Shown: positions 1 to 9,796, counted from the stretch's first letter. The stretch is DNA of 44,062 bases from Archangium violaceum Cb vi76 (GCF_000733295.1 NZ_JPMI01000425.1:1-44062), one strand, 5' to 3'. Made by a program: numbers and translations. Notes: a model not told the origin generated them from the letters alone.

Positions 1-2223
1 GGACCAGGTGTTGGTGGCCGGGTCATACAGCTCGGCGGAAGCCAGCGTGCCGCTGTCGAACTCACCGGTGCGGCCACCAGCCACGAGCACCTTGCCGTTG
101 GGCAGCAGGACGGCGGTGTGGTGGTAGCGCTGGGTGTTGAGGGCACCCGCGGGCTTCCACTTGCCCAGGGCCGGGACGTACAGCTCGGCGGTGGTGCTGG
201 TGATGGGGCACACGCCGCCGCCCGCGATGAGCACCCGGCCATCCTGAAGCTTCGTGGCGGTATGACCGCGGTGCGCACCCAGCGTGTTGCCCGTGGCGGA
301 CCAGGTCTTGGTCACTGAATCGTACAGCTCCGAGGTGGTGTTGAAGCCACCGGCCACCAGCACCCGGCCATCGTCCAGCAGGGTGGCGGTGTGCAGCATC
401 CTCGGCAGGGCCATGCTGCCCGTGAGGATCCACCCGCCGTGGCGGTCCTCACACGTGCCGGAGGCACCCGGGACGACCGTGACCGTACGGGTCGCGGTGC
501 CCACGTTGCCGGCCGCGTCCTTCGCCGTATAGGTGAGGGTGTACGTGCCCGCCACGCGGATGTTGACGGAGCCGGACACCGTCACCGTGTGGCTCAGGTC
601 ACCGTAGCAGCCGTCGAAGGCCGCCGCGCCCGGATCCACGTAGGGCTTGCCGCACTCGACCGTCATCGAGTCATAGCCCACCACCGCCACCTCGGGAGCC
701 TGGGTATCGGCCACCGTCACGCGGCTGGTGCAGGTAGCGGTGTTGCTGTAGGCGTCCGCCACGGTGTGCGTCACGGTGGTGCTGCCCACCGGGAAGCGCC
801 CCGCCCCCGGGCTGCTCGAATGGGTCACCGGGCCGCAGGTGTCGGCTCCGGACGCCACGCCCGGATCCACCTCGGCACCGCCATCGACGCACTCGGCCAG
901 CACGTTCTCCGGGCAGGAGATGGACGGAGCCGTGATGTCGACGACGGTCACCTTCGCCGTACAGGTGGACTCCAGGCCCGTCGCGTCCCTGCAACGGAGC
1001 GTGGTGGTGGTTTCGCCCTGTCCGAAGACGGACGGAGACTGGGTGCAGCCCACCAGGTCGCCATCCGGATCATACGAGCCGTCATCGATGGAGCCCGTCG
1101 CGGAGCAAGAGGTGCTGTCGGCCGTCAGGGTCAGCTCCCTGCACTTCGCCACCGGAGCACGGCTGACGGCGACGGAGCGGCAGGACGCGCTGCACGCGCC
1201 GGTGCCATTGGCCGCGCCGGTGTCGCACTGCTCGCCCGGATCCACCGTGCCGTCACCGCACCAGTGCAGGCGGCACACGGACGAGCAGGCCGTGCCCGGC
1301 ACTCCATTGCTGGCACCGGTGTCACACTCCTCGGGGTACTGCAGCACGCCGTCGCCGCAGCGCACGGGGACGGCCCCCCGCGCGAGGATGTAGGGCACGC
1401 CACGCGAACCATCCGCGAAGTCCTTCGAGCCCGGCAGGCGCGCGCCGTACACGGGGTCCCTCGCGATGACGAGCGGGGTGAAGTTGGCCTCCGGGTAGCT
1501 GTCGAAGGCCTCGTGCACGGAGCAGACCCAGTTGGAGAGCAGGCCGTCCGTCAGGCCCGACAGGGCGTCGTGCGTGGCCACGATGTGGGCGTCGTCGTAG
1601 CAACCCACGCCCGTCACGGTGAAGGCGCCAAACGGCTCCAGCACCCGCACCGGCGTCCCGGGTGCGGAGTCGTGGTAGTAGCAACTCAGATTGATATAGG
1701 CACCCGTCTTGCCCTCCTGCGCGGCGGCGAACCGGACGGCGTTCCGGGTGACCAGATCCTTGCCGTGGAACACGGGATCCGTGCCCATGACGAGCACGTT
1801 GCCATCCACCACGGGGCCCCAGGTGCCGCGGCTGCTCACCGCCGCGTTGATGAGGCTCAGGCTGCTGCTGCACGTGGCATCCCCCAGGATGATGGCGCGA
1901 TAGCCCGCGAAGTCCGCCGAGCTCTTCGCGGCCCAGGCGGCGGAGGAAACGACGTCCACCGTATAGCCCAGGCTCCGCGCGGCCACCGCCTCCACGCTGT
2001 TGATGCCGGACGTCACCGTGCTGGACAGGATGAGCACCTTGTTCGTGCTGCCCACGCCCTGGGGACGCGTGCTCACCGCCGTGGGCGCCACCGGCGCCGG
2101 GCTCGCGCTCTCCGCCTCCAGCGGCGACTCGCCACCGCATGCCGCCACCCACAGCACGCTCAACGCCAACAGCACCCCATTGCGGATGCCGCTTCCCATT
2201 CTCGTATGTCTATACGGATACAT
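1..2223 (-). CDS. Mosaic Kelch/HYR/DUF5011 lipoprotein, 3' end outside window
   Basis: Partial gene: the frame is open to position 1, giving 741 residues. The chosen ATG (2223) has a G-rich Shine-Dalgarno about 7 nt upstream and gives a basic N-terminus, a hydrophobic core and a lipobox ending VAAC (Cys29), so a lipoprotein is expected. ATGs at 2229 and 2199 are in frame. Domains seen in order: a domain like the GATase-type 'fold' region (about 56-260), two CGDG...ECDTG cysteine repeats typical of Myxococcales surface proteins (about 286-340), a possible PKD-like segment, an HYR domain (about 420-505), a DUF5011-type Ig-like domain starting VECGKPYVDPG (about 510-580), then at least three Kelch repeats with VLVAGG motifs reaching the window edge. 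Probably a surface binding or adhesion protein; ligand unknown. Domain calls are by eye. The upstream 195 bp is less GC-rich and probably holds the promoter. Confidence 0.85.
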   Translation of the reverse strand, partial: MYPYRHTRMGSGIRNGVLLALSVLWVAACGGESPLEAESASPAPVAPTAVSTRPQGVGSTNKVLILSSTVTSGINSVEAVAARSLGYTVDVVSSAAWAAKSSADFAGYRAIILGDATCSSSLSLINAAVSSRGTWGPVVDGNVLVMGTDPVFHGKDLVTRNAVRFAAAQEGKTGAYINLSCYYHDSAPGTPVRVLEPFGAFTVTGVGCYDDAHIVATHDALSGLTDGLLSNWVCSVHEAFDSYPEANFTPLVIARDPVYGARLPGSKDFADGSRGVPYILARGAVPVRCGDGVLQYPEECDTGASNGVPGTACSSVCRLHWCGDGTVDPGEQCDTGAANGTGACSASCRSVAVSRAPVAKCRELTLTADSTSCSATGSIDDGSYDPDGDLVGCTQSPSVFGQGETTTTLRCRDATGLESTCTAKVTVVDITAPSISCPENVLAECVDGGAEVDPGVASGADTCGPVTHSSSPGAGRFPVGSTTVTHTVADAYSNTATCTSRVTVADTQAPEVAVVGYDSMTVECGKPYVDPGAAAFDGCYGDLSHTVTVSGSVNIRVAGTYTLTYTAKDAAGNVGTATRTVTVVPGASGTCEDRHGGWILTGSMALPRMLHTATLLDDGRVLVAGGFNTTSELYDSVTKTWSATGNTLGAHRGHTATKLQDGRVLIAGGGVCPITSTTAELYVPALGKWKPAGALNTQRYHHTAVLLPNGKVLVAGGRTGEFDSGTLASAELYDPATNTWS

Positions 2224-2418
2224 AAACATCCCACCCCCTCTGCACAGACGCATGGCCAGCACTCCCGCTCCTGAACCAGACGTCCAGGGCAAGACGGGCA
2301 AACGTGTTTTTCCAACGGGAGTGCCTTGATAATAGAAACAGGCTTTCAAGACGCCATCCGGGGGAAGCCGGACTATCGCCTTGATGACGCGTTGGAACCG
2401 TGGAGTGTGGGGTGTCGT

Positions 2419-3279
2419 TCAGGGACGGGTGCGCGTGCCTTCCAGAAAGGCGCCCAAGGTACGTGCGTAGTCCACCCGCCCCATGCGCTGGGGGACGGTG
2501 TCATGGTCCGCGCCCTCCACGAGGACGAGCTGCTTGGGCTCGTGGGCCACGGAGTAGAGGTGCTGGGAAAACTCGGGGCGGATGAAATCGTCGGCGGTGC
2601 CGTGCAGCAGCAGCAGGGGCACGCCCTGGAGCGAGGCCACGCGGCCCTCGGTGTCCCAGGAGCCCTTGGAGAAGAAGCCCCCGGGGAGGTCCATGTTGCT
2701 GGAGTCGCGCACCAGCCCCTGCACGGAGCTGAAGGGAGACTCGAGGATGAGCGCCGCGGGCGGCTGGTGGGCCGCGAGCTGGGAGGCCACCGCCGTACCA
2801 AAGGAGCGCCCGTAATAGACGATGCGGTCCGCCGACACGCCGGAGCGCGCGGAGAGCCACGCGAGCGCCGCCTGGCTGTCCGCGAGCAGGCCCGGCTCGG
2901 AGGGCTGCACGTCGGTGGAGGTACCCCAGCCCCGGTAGTCGAAGACGAGCACGTCGTAGCCGAGGTTGGCCAGGCCCTTGGGCCGGGAGATGTGTTGGTT
3001 CAGATTGCAGCAGATGCCGTGGAAGTAGAGGACGTAGGCGCGGGGCGGCTGCTGCGTGGACTTCACATACGCGGCCCCCAACCGCACCTGCCCGTCCACC
3101 ACGAGCTCCACCGGCTCTATCTGCTCGGGAGACACCGTCTCCTCGGGCGTGTCGCCCTCGGCGGGCAGCGTGTAATGGTCCACGCGCGTGCGGCTGTAGA
3201 GGAAGGGGTCCAGGTCATAACAGGCCCCCACGCCCACCCCGGCGCTCAACAACCCGACTGCCAGCAGACGGCGGCTCAT
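2419..3279 (-). CDS. Alpha/beta-hydrolase lipoprotein
   Basis: 286 aa. ATG at 3279, overlapping the stop of the upstream gene as ATGA, which implies translational coupling. N-terminal signal with a possible lipobox VGAC (Cys20). The hydrolase core shows the oxyanion segment LYFHG (about 85-88), a nucleophile elbow GRSFG (Ser159), an acidic residue in HGTADD (Asp230/231) and GADHD (His259), so a complete Ser-Asp-His triad. The FDYRGWG motif and overall length fit the BEM46/ABHD17-like serine hydrolases; the substrate cannot be predicted. It probably acts at the cell envelope. Its only clear partner is the overlapping 216-aa lipoprotein gene. The family call is firm; the lipoprotein call is moderate because the lipobox is not canonical. 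Confidence 0.9.
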   Translation of the reverse strand: MSRRLLAVGLLSAGVGVGACYDLDPFLYSRTRVDHYTLPAEGDTPEETVSPEQIEPVELVVDGQVRLGAAYVKSTQQPPRAYVLYFHGICCNLNQHISRPKGLANLGYDVLVFDYRGWGTSTDVQPSEPGLLADSQAALAWLSARSGVSADRIVYYGRSFGTAVASQLAAHQPPAALILESPFSSVQGLVRDSSNMDLPGGFFSKGSWDTEGRVASLQGVPLLLLHGTADDFIRPEFSQHLYSVAHEPKQLVLVEGADHDTVPQRMGRVDYARTLGAFLEGTRTRP

Positions 3280-3926
3280 TCCTCGTCCCCTCCGAAGCGG
3301 TAGCGCACCCCCAGCAAGGCGCCCAGCGCGCCCATGCCGCCCACCCCCTGCCAGTTGGCCGCGTTGAAGCGGGTGGCGTAATCCGGCTGGTACCAGCGCA
3401 GCTCCAACTGCACGCCCCACGAGGCCAGCCGCACCTCCTCGCCCACCGCCAGTGACAGCAGGGGCGGCCCGCCCGCCAGCTGCACCAGGCCGGTGGCCGA
3501 GGCATAGGAGAGGAAACGCCCGCCCAGCAGGTAGCTGACGGTGGGCGACACCTCGAGGTAGGCACGCGGAGGGGCCTGCCGCGAGGCCAGCACGCTGGTG
3601 AAGCCATAGAGGCGTCCACCCAGGGAGAGGGCCGGCACCGCGCCGTCCTGCGCGAGCGCCAGCCAGCTGCCTCCCACGTCCAGGCCCGCCACACCAAAGG
3701 TGAGCGAGGTGAGGTGCACATGGGCCGCCACGTCGACACGCTCGGCCACGCCATAGCGGGCCCCCACGGCGCTCAGCGGCACGGGAATCACCGGCCCCAG
3801 GTTCACGAGGGGCCCGCCCAGGGCGCCCTCCACCTGCACGGCACCACGAGGCACCGGGCGCACCTGGGTGGTCAACCCGCAGCCCGTGGCGAGCAGCGCG
3901 GACAGCAGCAACAGGACGGTTCTCAT
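3276..3926 (-). CDS. Small envelope lipoprotein, barrel-like
   Basis: 216 aa. ATG at 3926 with a GGGCGGG ribosome site; an in-frame ATG five codons upstream is less likely. The signal peptide ends in ATGC (Cys16), a good lipobox. The rest is rich in alternating hydrophobic/glycine stretches (for example around residues 105-216), ending in VRYRFGG, which resembles beta-strand-rich outer-membrane or periplasmic proteins of myxobacteria. I do not recognise the family. It overlaps the following hydrolase gene by 4 nt (ATGA), so the two are almost certainly one operon and may act together at the envelope. Confidence 0.8.
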   Translation of the reverse strand: MRTVLLLLSALLATGCGLTTQVRPVPRGAVQVEGALGGPLVNLGPVIPVPLSAVGARYGVAERVDVAAHVHLTSLTFGVAGLDVGGSWLALAQDGAVPALSLGGRLYGFTSVLASRQAPPRAYLEVSPTVSYLLGGRFLSYASATGLVQLAGGPPLLSLAVGEEVRLASWGVQLELRWYQPDYATRFNAANWQGVGGMGALGALLGVRYRFGGDEE

Positions 3927-3979
3927 CACATCCCGCCCCATAGCGGAAGTCGGGCCGGGTTGCCCAGCCCCCCTCCCCT

Positions 3980-4591
3980 TCAGTCCCACGTCACCTCGTA
4001 CTCGTTGTCGGTGGGGCTCAGCGGGCGCGAGGTCACCCTGGCGCCCTTCACCTTCGCCACCTCGCACATCGCCTGGAGCCCGCCCTCGGTGTGCAACCGG
4101 GGCATCACCTCGTGCTTGACGAGCACACCGCTCCGCGGCCCCGTCAGCGTCACCTTGAGCTCCACGTGCTTGGAGGCCGTCTGCATGCCCGTGGGGATGT
4201 TGCTGAGCAGCCGCCTCGGGTCCCCCTGCGCCATCAGGATGAGCACCTTGCCCGCCGCCGACGCATAGAAGGACATCCCCCCCTCGTAACCAATCTCCCA
4301 CATCGCCCGCTCGAAGCCGCCGAACCGCTCACTCATCCGCCGTGCCGCCGCGTAGAGCAGCTTGATGTACGTGTGGTGGGCGTAGTTGAAGAAGTCCAGG
4401 AAACGCGCCTCGCCACACACCTCCAGGCACTGCTTGACCGCCTCGTCACCCTCGAGCCGCCGCACCAGGTCCAGCAGGCTGTTGTGGAAGAGCCCCCGCA
4501 TGAGATCGTCCGGCGAAATCAGCGACAAGCGCCACTGCAGCTCCTCGTCTGTACCGAGCTGCAACGACTGAACGGTGACAGGCGTGTCCAT
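3980..4591 (-). CDS. TIGR02265 (DUF2378) family protein
   Basis: 203 aa. The sequence matches my recollection of the Myxococcales-expanded TIGR02265/DUF2378 family: a soluble protein with SPDDLMRG, a central FFNYAHHTYIKLL segment, the GGFERAMWEIGYEGG motif and a C-terminal beta-rich part ending YEVTWD. The biochemical role of the family is not known to me; it has many paralogues per genome. No signal peptide or membrane segment is visible. ATG at 4591 follows GGAAGGGAGTTC, a good ribosome site. It lies 53 bp upstream of the lipoprotein/hydrolase pair on the same strand and may be co-transcribed. It is divergent from the PrsW-type gene across about 190 bp. Confidence 0.85.
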   Translation of the reverse strand: MDTPVTVQSLQLGTDEELQWRLSLISPDDLMRGLFHNSLLDLVRRLEGDEAVKQCLEVCGEARFLDFFNYAHHTYIKLLYAAARRMSERFGGFERAMWEIGYEGGMSFYASAAGKVLILMAQGDPRRLLSNIPTGMQTASKHVELKVTLTGPRSGVLVKHEVMPRLHTEGGLQAMCEVAKVKGARVTSRPLSPTDNEYEVTWD

Positions 4592-4783
4592 GAACTCCCT
4601 TCCGGCACCGGGCGGGCGAGGTGATGGACATCAGGGTAACCCGGTACAGCGGGCGAAGGTAGGGGGTGAAACGCCGCGGAGGGATTCCTCGAGGGCTCGC
4701 GCACCCAGGGAAAAGGCCCCACACGCCCAGAGAGCGGAAGCGGGCCGGTGCGGCGGGCACGGAGGCTCTGTTACGGTGGAGCC

Positions 4784-5836
4784 ATGTCCACGCTGCTGAT
4801 GCTGGGAGGCTCGGCGGTCGTCCCCTCCCTGCTGTTGCTCTGGTACGTCTACGCCAGGGACAGGAACCCGGAGCCGCGAGGCCTCCTGCTCAAGACGTTC
4901 CTCCTGGGAGCGGCCATCTGCGTGCCGGTGGTGCCGGTGGCCATCTGGCTGGAGTCGCTGGGACGGCAGTGGGAGACGGACGTGTGGAGCACCGCGCTGG
5001 TGCGCGCCTTCCTCGGCGCGGCCATCCCCGAGGAGCTCTTCAAGTACCTGGTGCTGCGCTGGTACGTGTGGAACAAGCCGGCCTTCGACGAGCCGCTGGA
5101 CGGCGTGGTGTACGGCGCCACCGCGTCGCTCGGCTTCGCCACGCTGGAGAACATCCTCTACGTGGGGGACGGGGGCCTGGGGGTGGCGGTGCTGCGCGCC
5201 CTCACCGCCGTGCCACAACATGGCTTCACCGGAGTCGTCATGGGCGCCTTCCTGGGCCGGGCCCGGTTCGCCCAGGACGAGGCCCAGCGCTTCGGACTGC
5301 TGGCCGCCGGACTGGGTTGGGCCGTCCTCCTGCACGGCGCCTATGACGCCTTCCTGATGACGGGGACGGGCTTCGCCCTCCTCGCGCTGCCGGCGCTGCT
5401 GATCTCCGTGGGCTGGGGCCGCGGCCTCTACAAGGGGCTCCAGCGGGAGCAGATCCTCCTGGGCACCTCGCTGGTGACCCGGCGCTTCGTGGTGGAGGAG
5501 TCACTCCAGATGGAGGAGCCCGCCCGGGTGGCCGTGGGAGGCGTGGGTCCCACCACCCTCTCCGCGGAACCAGGCGTCGCGCACGTGCCGCTGGCCCCCC
5601 GTCCGCCCCGCGAGCCCCAGCGCACCTTCTTCTCCTGGCTCAAGCTGGGCCTGGGCGGCATCGGCCTGACCGCCTGCGGGCTGGTGTGGCTGTTCGTCGC
5701 CGCCATCCTGCTCGGCGAGCCGGTGGGCGGAGAGCTCACGGTGCCCGTGGTCATCCTCTGCGCCATCCCCACCACCCTCTTCCTGCTCCTCTTCCGCTCG
5801 GGACTGCGCGGCCCGTTCGAGGCGGAGCCGGCGTGA
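4784..5836 (+). CDS. PrsW-family intramembrane metalloprotease
   Basis: 350 aa. ATG at 4784 with GGTGGA 4 nt upstream. Multiple membrane helices are evident. PrsW signatures are present: EELFK (Glu83, Glu84, Lys87), FATLEN (Glu122, Asn123) and a conserved His in PQHGF (His146), with a further LHGAYDAF motif near 185. In characterised members these conserved Glu and His residues form the metal-dependent active site that cleaves anti-sigma factors inside the membrane (Bacillus PrsW on RsiW). The C-terminal third (about 215-350) is a basic/acidic soluble stretch followed by two further helices, longer than minimal PrsW. The target here is unknown; no anti-sigma gene is adjacent. Transcribed alone, divergent from the TIGR02265 gene. 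Confidence 0.9.
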   Translation: MSTLLMLGGSAVVPSLLLLWYVYARDRNPEPRGLLLKTFLLGAAICVPVVPVAIWLESLGRQWETDVWSTALVRAFLGAAIPEELFKYLVLRWYVWNKPAFDEPLDGVVYGATASLGFATLENILYVGDGGLGVAVLRALTAVPQHGFTGVVMGAFLGRARFAQDEAQRFGLLAAGLGWAVLLHGAYDAFLMTGTGFALLALPALLISVGWGRGLYKGLQREQILLGTSLVTRRFVVEESLQMEEPARVAVGGVGPTTLSAEPGVAHVPLAPRPPREPQRTFFSWLKLGLGGIGLTACGLVWLFVAAILLGEPVGGELTVPVVILCAIPTTLFLLLFRSGLRGPFEAEPA

Positions 5837-5844
5837 GCGCTCCC

Positions 5845-8270
5845 TTACGCGACTGACGCGTGCCAGATGGCCTCGACGCGGGCGCGCACCTGGAGCCGCC
5901 CCTCGGCGAAACCCGGCAACGACCGGAGGGGCTCGATCGCCGGACAGCGATCGATCCACTCCAGGTCGATGAGCGCCGTCTCCGCGGCCCGCCGGAAGTA
6001 CTTCAACCCCACCTCCGGCTGGCCACAGAGGCCCATGACCTCGGCCGTGAGCTGGCACAGCAGGGAGGCGAAGCGCGGACTGTTCGTCTGGGAGAGTGCC
6101 TCATCGAACATGGGGATCAGCTCGAGCACATCTACCTCTCCCAGCACCGCGCTGGCATAGCGGCCCACCATGGTGGCGATGTAATCCGGATCCGTGGCGG
6201 CCACGGCCTTGCTGCGCCGCAGCTCCTCCATGTTCCGGGTCCACCCCGCGACGCGGACCCGCAGCGACTCCGCCGCGGTCCTGTGCAGCGGCGACGCGGT
6301 CAGCCGCTCCATCGCCCACCGGTAGTCCTCCATCTGTCCGCGCAGCGCGCTGCAGCGGGCGAGCTCGAACAGCGACGACACCAGCGTGGGCGACAAATCG
6401 TAGGCCAGGCGCAGCCGCACGAGCCCCTCGTCCGCGCGGCCCGCCTCACACTGGAGGCTGCCCAGGTATTGCAGCGTGGGGGCATGACAGGGCGCGATGT
6501 CCAGGGCCGTGCGGAGGGACGTCACCGCCGTGTGCCAGTCATCCAACTGGGCGGCGAGCATCGCCCGGGCCAGCTGCGTGTCGGCCTGCTCCGGAGCCAG
6601 CCGCAGGGCCCGCTCCACGCTGGCGCGAGCGAGCGCGGCGGAGTCCCGCTGGGGGTCCTTCACGCCCATGAACAACGCGCGCAGGCTCGCGATGGCATGG
6701 AGCGCCACGGCCGGCAGGAAGTCCGGCGCCTGCTCCAGACACGACTCGAGCAGCAGCAGGGGGCCTCCGTCCCGGCCACCCCGGAAGGCTCCGTGCAGCA
6801 GGGAATTGGCCTGGCGGTACAGCGCCAGGGCCTCGGTCGGAGTGCTCGCGCGCCACGCCGAGAGGACCGCCTCGCCCCGCAGCTCCTCGGCGATGCGCGG
6901 CACCAACCGGTCCTGCAGCTCGAAGGCGTCGGTGGAGGCGTACTCGAAGCGGCCACTCCAGACCTGGGTGCCGGACTGCGCCTCCAGCAACCGGACGGAG
7001 ACACGCACCGAGGGACCCGCGCTCTGCACCGTCCCCTCCACGACCAGCTCCACCCCGAGCTCGTGCCCCACGGTCCGCGGGTCGCGCTCGTTGCGGAAGC
7101 GCGCTGTCACCCCGGTGCCGGGCACGCGCAGCCCGCGCACCCGGGACAGCTGGTCGATGAGGGCCTCGGTCAGCGAGTCGCCCAGGTACTCGGAGTCACG
7201 AGGGCCCTGGAAGCGCAGGGGGAGGATGGCCACGCCCTGTTTGGGTACCGGCGTGGAGGTGCGGGGCGTGTGGCGCGTGGCGGACGCCGACGTGAGGGGC
7301 GCGGGGGTGTGTCCCCCCGTCATCGCTCCCGGAGTGGGCGGACCCGACAGGGTGGGCTCCCCCACGCTGACGAGCCAGTCCCGCAGCACCCCGGCCACCT
7401 CGAGCGCGCTCGCCGGCCGCTCCTCGGGCGCACGGCCGAGGCAGCGGTGCACCAGCTCGGCGAGGGGCGACGGGATGGTGGCGCGCTGCCGCAGGTCCGG
7501 AGGGGACTGGCGCAGACGGGCCATGGCGGCGGCCCACGGGGTGTCCCCGGAGAACGGGCGACCTCGCCAGCGAGCAGTTCATACAGCAGCAATCCCACCG
7601 CGTAGAGGTCCGCGCGCGCGTCCACCGGATCGCCGGACACCTGCTCCGGCGCCATGTACATGGGCGTGCCCACGGTGCCCAGGGTGCGCGAGGCGACCTC
7701 CCCCGCCACCGCCCGGGCGATGCCGAAGTCGGTGAGGACGACGCGGCCACCGGACTCGATGAGGATGTTGGCCGGCTTGAGATCTCGGTGCACCACGCCG
7801 GCGGCATGGGCCGCGGCCAGCCCCTCGCAGATGGCCAGGGCGATGCGGGCGGCGCGGGAGGGGGCCAGGGGACGCTCCCGGGCGAGCAGCGCGCGCAGGT
7901 CCTCGCCCTCGACGAACTCCATGGTGAGGAAGGCCTGGCCCTCGTGGGTGCCCAGGTCGTGCATGCGCGCCACGTGGGGGTGGGTGATGCGGCGGGCGAG
8001 GCGGACCTCTCGGGTGAAGCGCTCGAGGGCATCCGGGCCGGCGTCCTTGCCGAGCTCCAGCGTCTTGAGGGCCACCACGTCGCCCACGAGGCTGTCGCGG
8101 GCCTGGTACACCGTGCCCATGCCGCCCCGGCCGAGCATGCGCACGAGGGCATAGCGCCCGGCGAAGAGCGGCCCGGAGGGGGGCTCCTGGGTGGAGGGGG
8201 CCGAGGGGCGGATGAGGGTGCGGTCGCCCCCATCGAGGGCGGAATCAGGGGGTGCGGAGTTCTCGGGCAC
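5845..8270 (-). CDS. Ser/Thr protein kinase with TolB-like and TPR regions, frameshifted
   Basis: One gene in two frames; restoring one base gives 808 aa. GTG start at 8270 (an in-frame stop lies four codons upstream; no strong Shine-Dalgarno). The Hanks-type kinase domain (about 40-310) has the glycine loop LGRGGMG (46-52), Lys69, HRDLKPAN (Asp163), DFG (181-183) and APEQ. After about residue 238 the frame changes and continues as [11 protein letters not shown]. Next come an Ala/Thr/Pro linker, a TolB-like domain of the kind seen in kinase-effector fusions (GVAILPLRF, about 345-480), then a TPR-rich tail (about 550-800). No transmembrane helix is obvious. As read, the protein would stop after the catalytic lobe with a random tail; the second half stays intact at codon level, which argues for a recent mutation or a base-call error. 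Confidence 0.85.
7556..7558 (-). other. Apparent -1 frameshift in C run of the kinase gene
   Basis: On the minus strand the codons read GAG GTC then a run of three C's, where four would keep the frame (GAG GTC GCC CCG TTC). Upstream the kinase lobe reads correctly; downstream the correct frame gives PFSGDTPW. A one-base loss in a short homopolymer accounts fully for the break. It could be a sequencing error, a true pseudogene mutation or phase-variable slippage. Confidence 0.75.
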
Positions 8271-8409
8271 GGCGGCCGCAATCTAACCCGGGGCCCCCCC
8301 TACCCGCCATTGACACCGGGTATGAACCCCCCTTCGAGTGCATACTCTCGGGCCCGCGAATCTCCGCGACCTCCGGGGGCCTGACGCACCGGGACAAGAG
8401 AGGCCCTCG

Positions 8410-9744
8410 ATGACGGACACCTGCATCCGCGATTGCCACGCGCTCGTACCGGACGCCAGCGGCACGCTCACCATCGCCCGCCACCAGGACATCCTCGTGC
8501 GCGGCGGCCGCATCACGGAGATCCGTCCCACCGGTGGACCCCTGGAGCCCGGTGTCACCGTGCTCGAGGGGCAGCGGATGCTCGCCATGCCCGGGCTCAT
8601 CAACACGCACGCCCACGTCCCCATGGTGCTCTTCCGCGGGCTGGCCGAGGACGTGCCCATCGAGCGCTGGTTCAACGAGTTCATCTGGCCCCTGGAGAGC
8701 AACCTCACCGAGGCGGATGTGTACTGGGGCGCGCAACTGGGCCTGCTCGAGATGATCGAGGGGGGCGTCACCACGGTGGCGGACCACTACTTCCACATGG
8801 ACCGGGTGGCCCAGGCGGTGGAGGAGGCCGGCACCCGGGCGCACCTGGGGTGGGCGGTGTTCGGCAGCAATGGGCTCAAGGTGCTCGCGGAGACGGCCGC
8901 CTTCGCCGAGCGCTGGAGAGGCGGCGCCGGAGGCCGCATCACCACCTGCATGGCTCCGCATGCGCCCTACACCTGTGATGACGGCTTCCTGCGCGCCTCC
9001 GCCGGGCACGCCAACCGGCTGGGGATTGGCATCCACATCCACGCCGCCGAGGAGATGAACCAGACGAACGCCAGCCTGGAGAAGCGGGGACTGACGCCCA
9101 TCCAGGTGCTCAAGGACACCGGGGTGCTCGGCGTGCCCACGCTCATCGCCCACGGCTGCGGCCTGCTGCCCCAGGACATCGAGCTGCTGGAGAAACACCG
9201 CGCGAGCGTGGGGATTGCCCACGCCCCGAAGACGTATCTCAAGCTGGCGATGGGAATGACCCCCATCCGGGCCTTGCGCAGGGCAGGAATCGCGGTGGGC
9301 CTGGCGACGGATGGCGCGGTCAGCAACAACACGCTCGATGTCTTCGAGAGCCTGCGCCTCATGACGATGATGCAGAAGCACGAGGCGATGGACCCCGAGG
9401 TGATGCCCATTCCCGAAGCGCTCGACATCGCCACGCGGGGCAGCGCCGCGGCGCTCGGGATGGGGGACCGGATTGGAAAGCTCGCGCCCGGCTACCAGGC
9501 GGACATCATCCTCGTGGACACGAGGGGTACGCATTGGCAGCCGCCGCACAACCTCACGGCCGGACTGGTGTACAGCGCACGAGCCAGCGACGTGCACACC
9601 GTCATGGTGGATGGCCGCGTCATCATGCGCGAGCGCCGCCACCTCACGCTCGACAAGGAGCGCATCCTCACCGAGGTGGCCAGCACCATGGAGCGCCTGG
9701 CCCGACGCGTGCCCGAGTCACGGATTCAGAGCTACAAGCCGTGA
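8410..9744 (+). CDS. Amidohydrolase, MTA/SAH-deaminase-like
   Basis: 444 aa. ATG at 8410, preceded by GAGAGG. Member of the metal-dependent amidohydrolase superfamily (chlorohydrolase/MtaD/guanine-deaminase branch): NTHAH with metal-ligand histidines His67 and His69, HIHAAEE (His211, Glu214), a further conserved IAHGCG histidine near 250, and LATDG (Asp301). An N-terminal beta domain (ILVRGGRI) and a C-terminal QADIILVD/VMVDGR segment complete the usual composite barrel. Closest functional guess is deamination of 5'-methylthioadenosine or S-adenosylhomocysteine to the inosyl form; other aminohydrolase substrates are possible. Transcribed alone, divergent from the kinase gene and convergent with the next gene, with a hairpin between. 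Confidence 0.88.
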   Translation: MTDTCIRDCHALVPDASGTLTIARHQDILVRGGRITEIRPTGGPLEPGVTVLEGQRMLAMPGLINTHAHVPMVLFRGLAEDVPIERWFNEFIWPLESNLTEADVYWGAQLGLLEMIEGGVTTVADHYFHMDRVAQAVEEAGTRAHLGWAVFGSNGLKVLAETAAFAERWRGGAGGRITTCMAPHAPYTCDDGFLRASAGHANRLGIGIHIHAAEEMNQTNASLEKRGLTPIQVLKDTGVLGVPTLIAHGCGLLPQDIELLEKHRASVGIAHAPKTYLKLAMGMTPIRALRRAGIAVGLATDGAVSNNTLDVFESLRLMTMMQKHEAMDPEVMPIPEALDIATRGSAAALGMGDRIGKLAPGYQADIILVDTRGTHWQPPHNLTAGLVYSARASDVHTVMVDGRVIMRERRHLTLDKERILTEVASTMERLARRVPESRIQSYKP

Positions 9745-9754
9745 GCCAGGCCCA

Positions 9755-9779
9755 GACTCCGGTATTCAGCTCCGGAGTC
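9755..9779. terminator. Hairpin between convergent genes
   Basis: Perfect 8-bp stem GACTCCGG / CCGGAGTC with a 9-nt loop, 10 bp after the amidohydrolase stop and 17 bp from the end of the opposing gene. There is no clear U-tract, so it is a possible bidirectional terminator rather than a certain one. Confidence 0.5.
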
Positions 9780-9796
9780 CGGAGTGCATTCACTCC

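Noticed and set aside
391-2274. 627-codon plus-strand open frame
   Set aside because: Antisense to the Kelch lipoprotein; Arg/His-rich composition without any domain.
2290-2345. Possible promoter with TTGAAA and TATTAT upstream of the Kelch lipoprotein
   Set aside because: The spacing between the boxes is about 9 bp, too short for a sigma-70 promoter.
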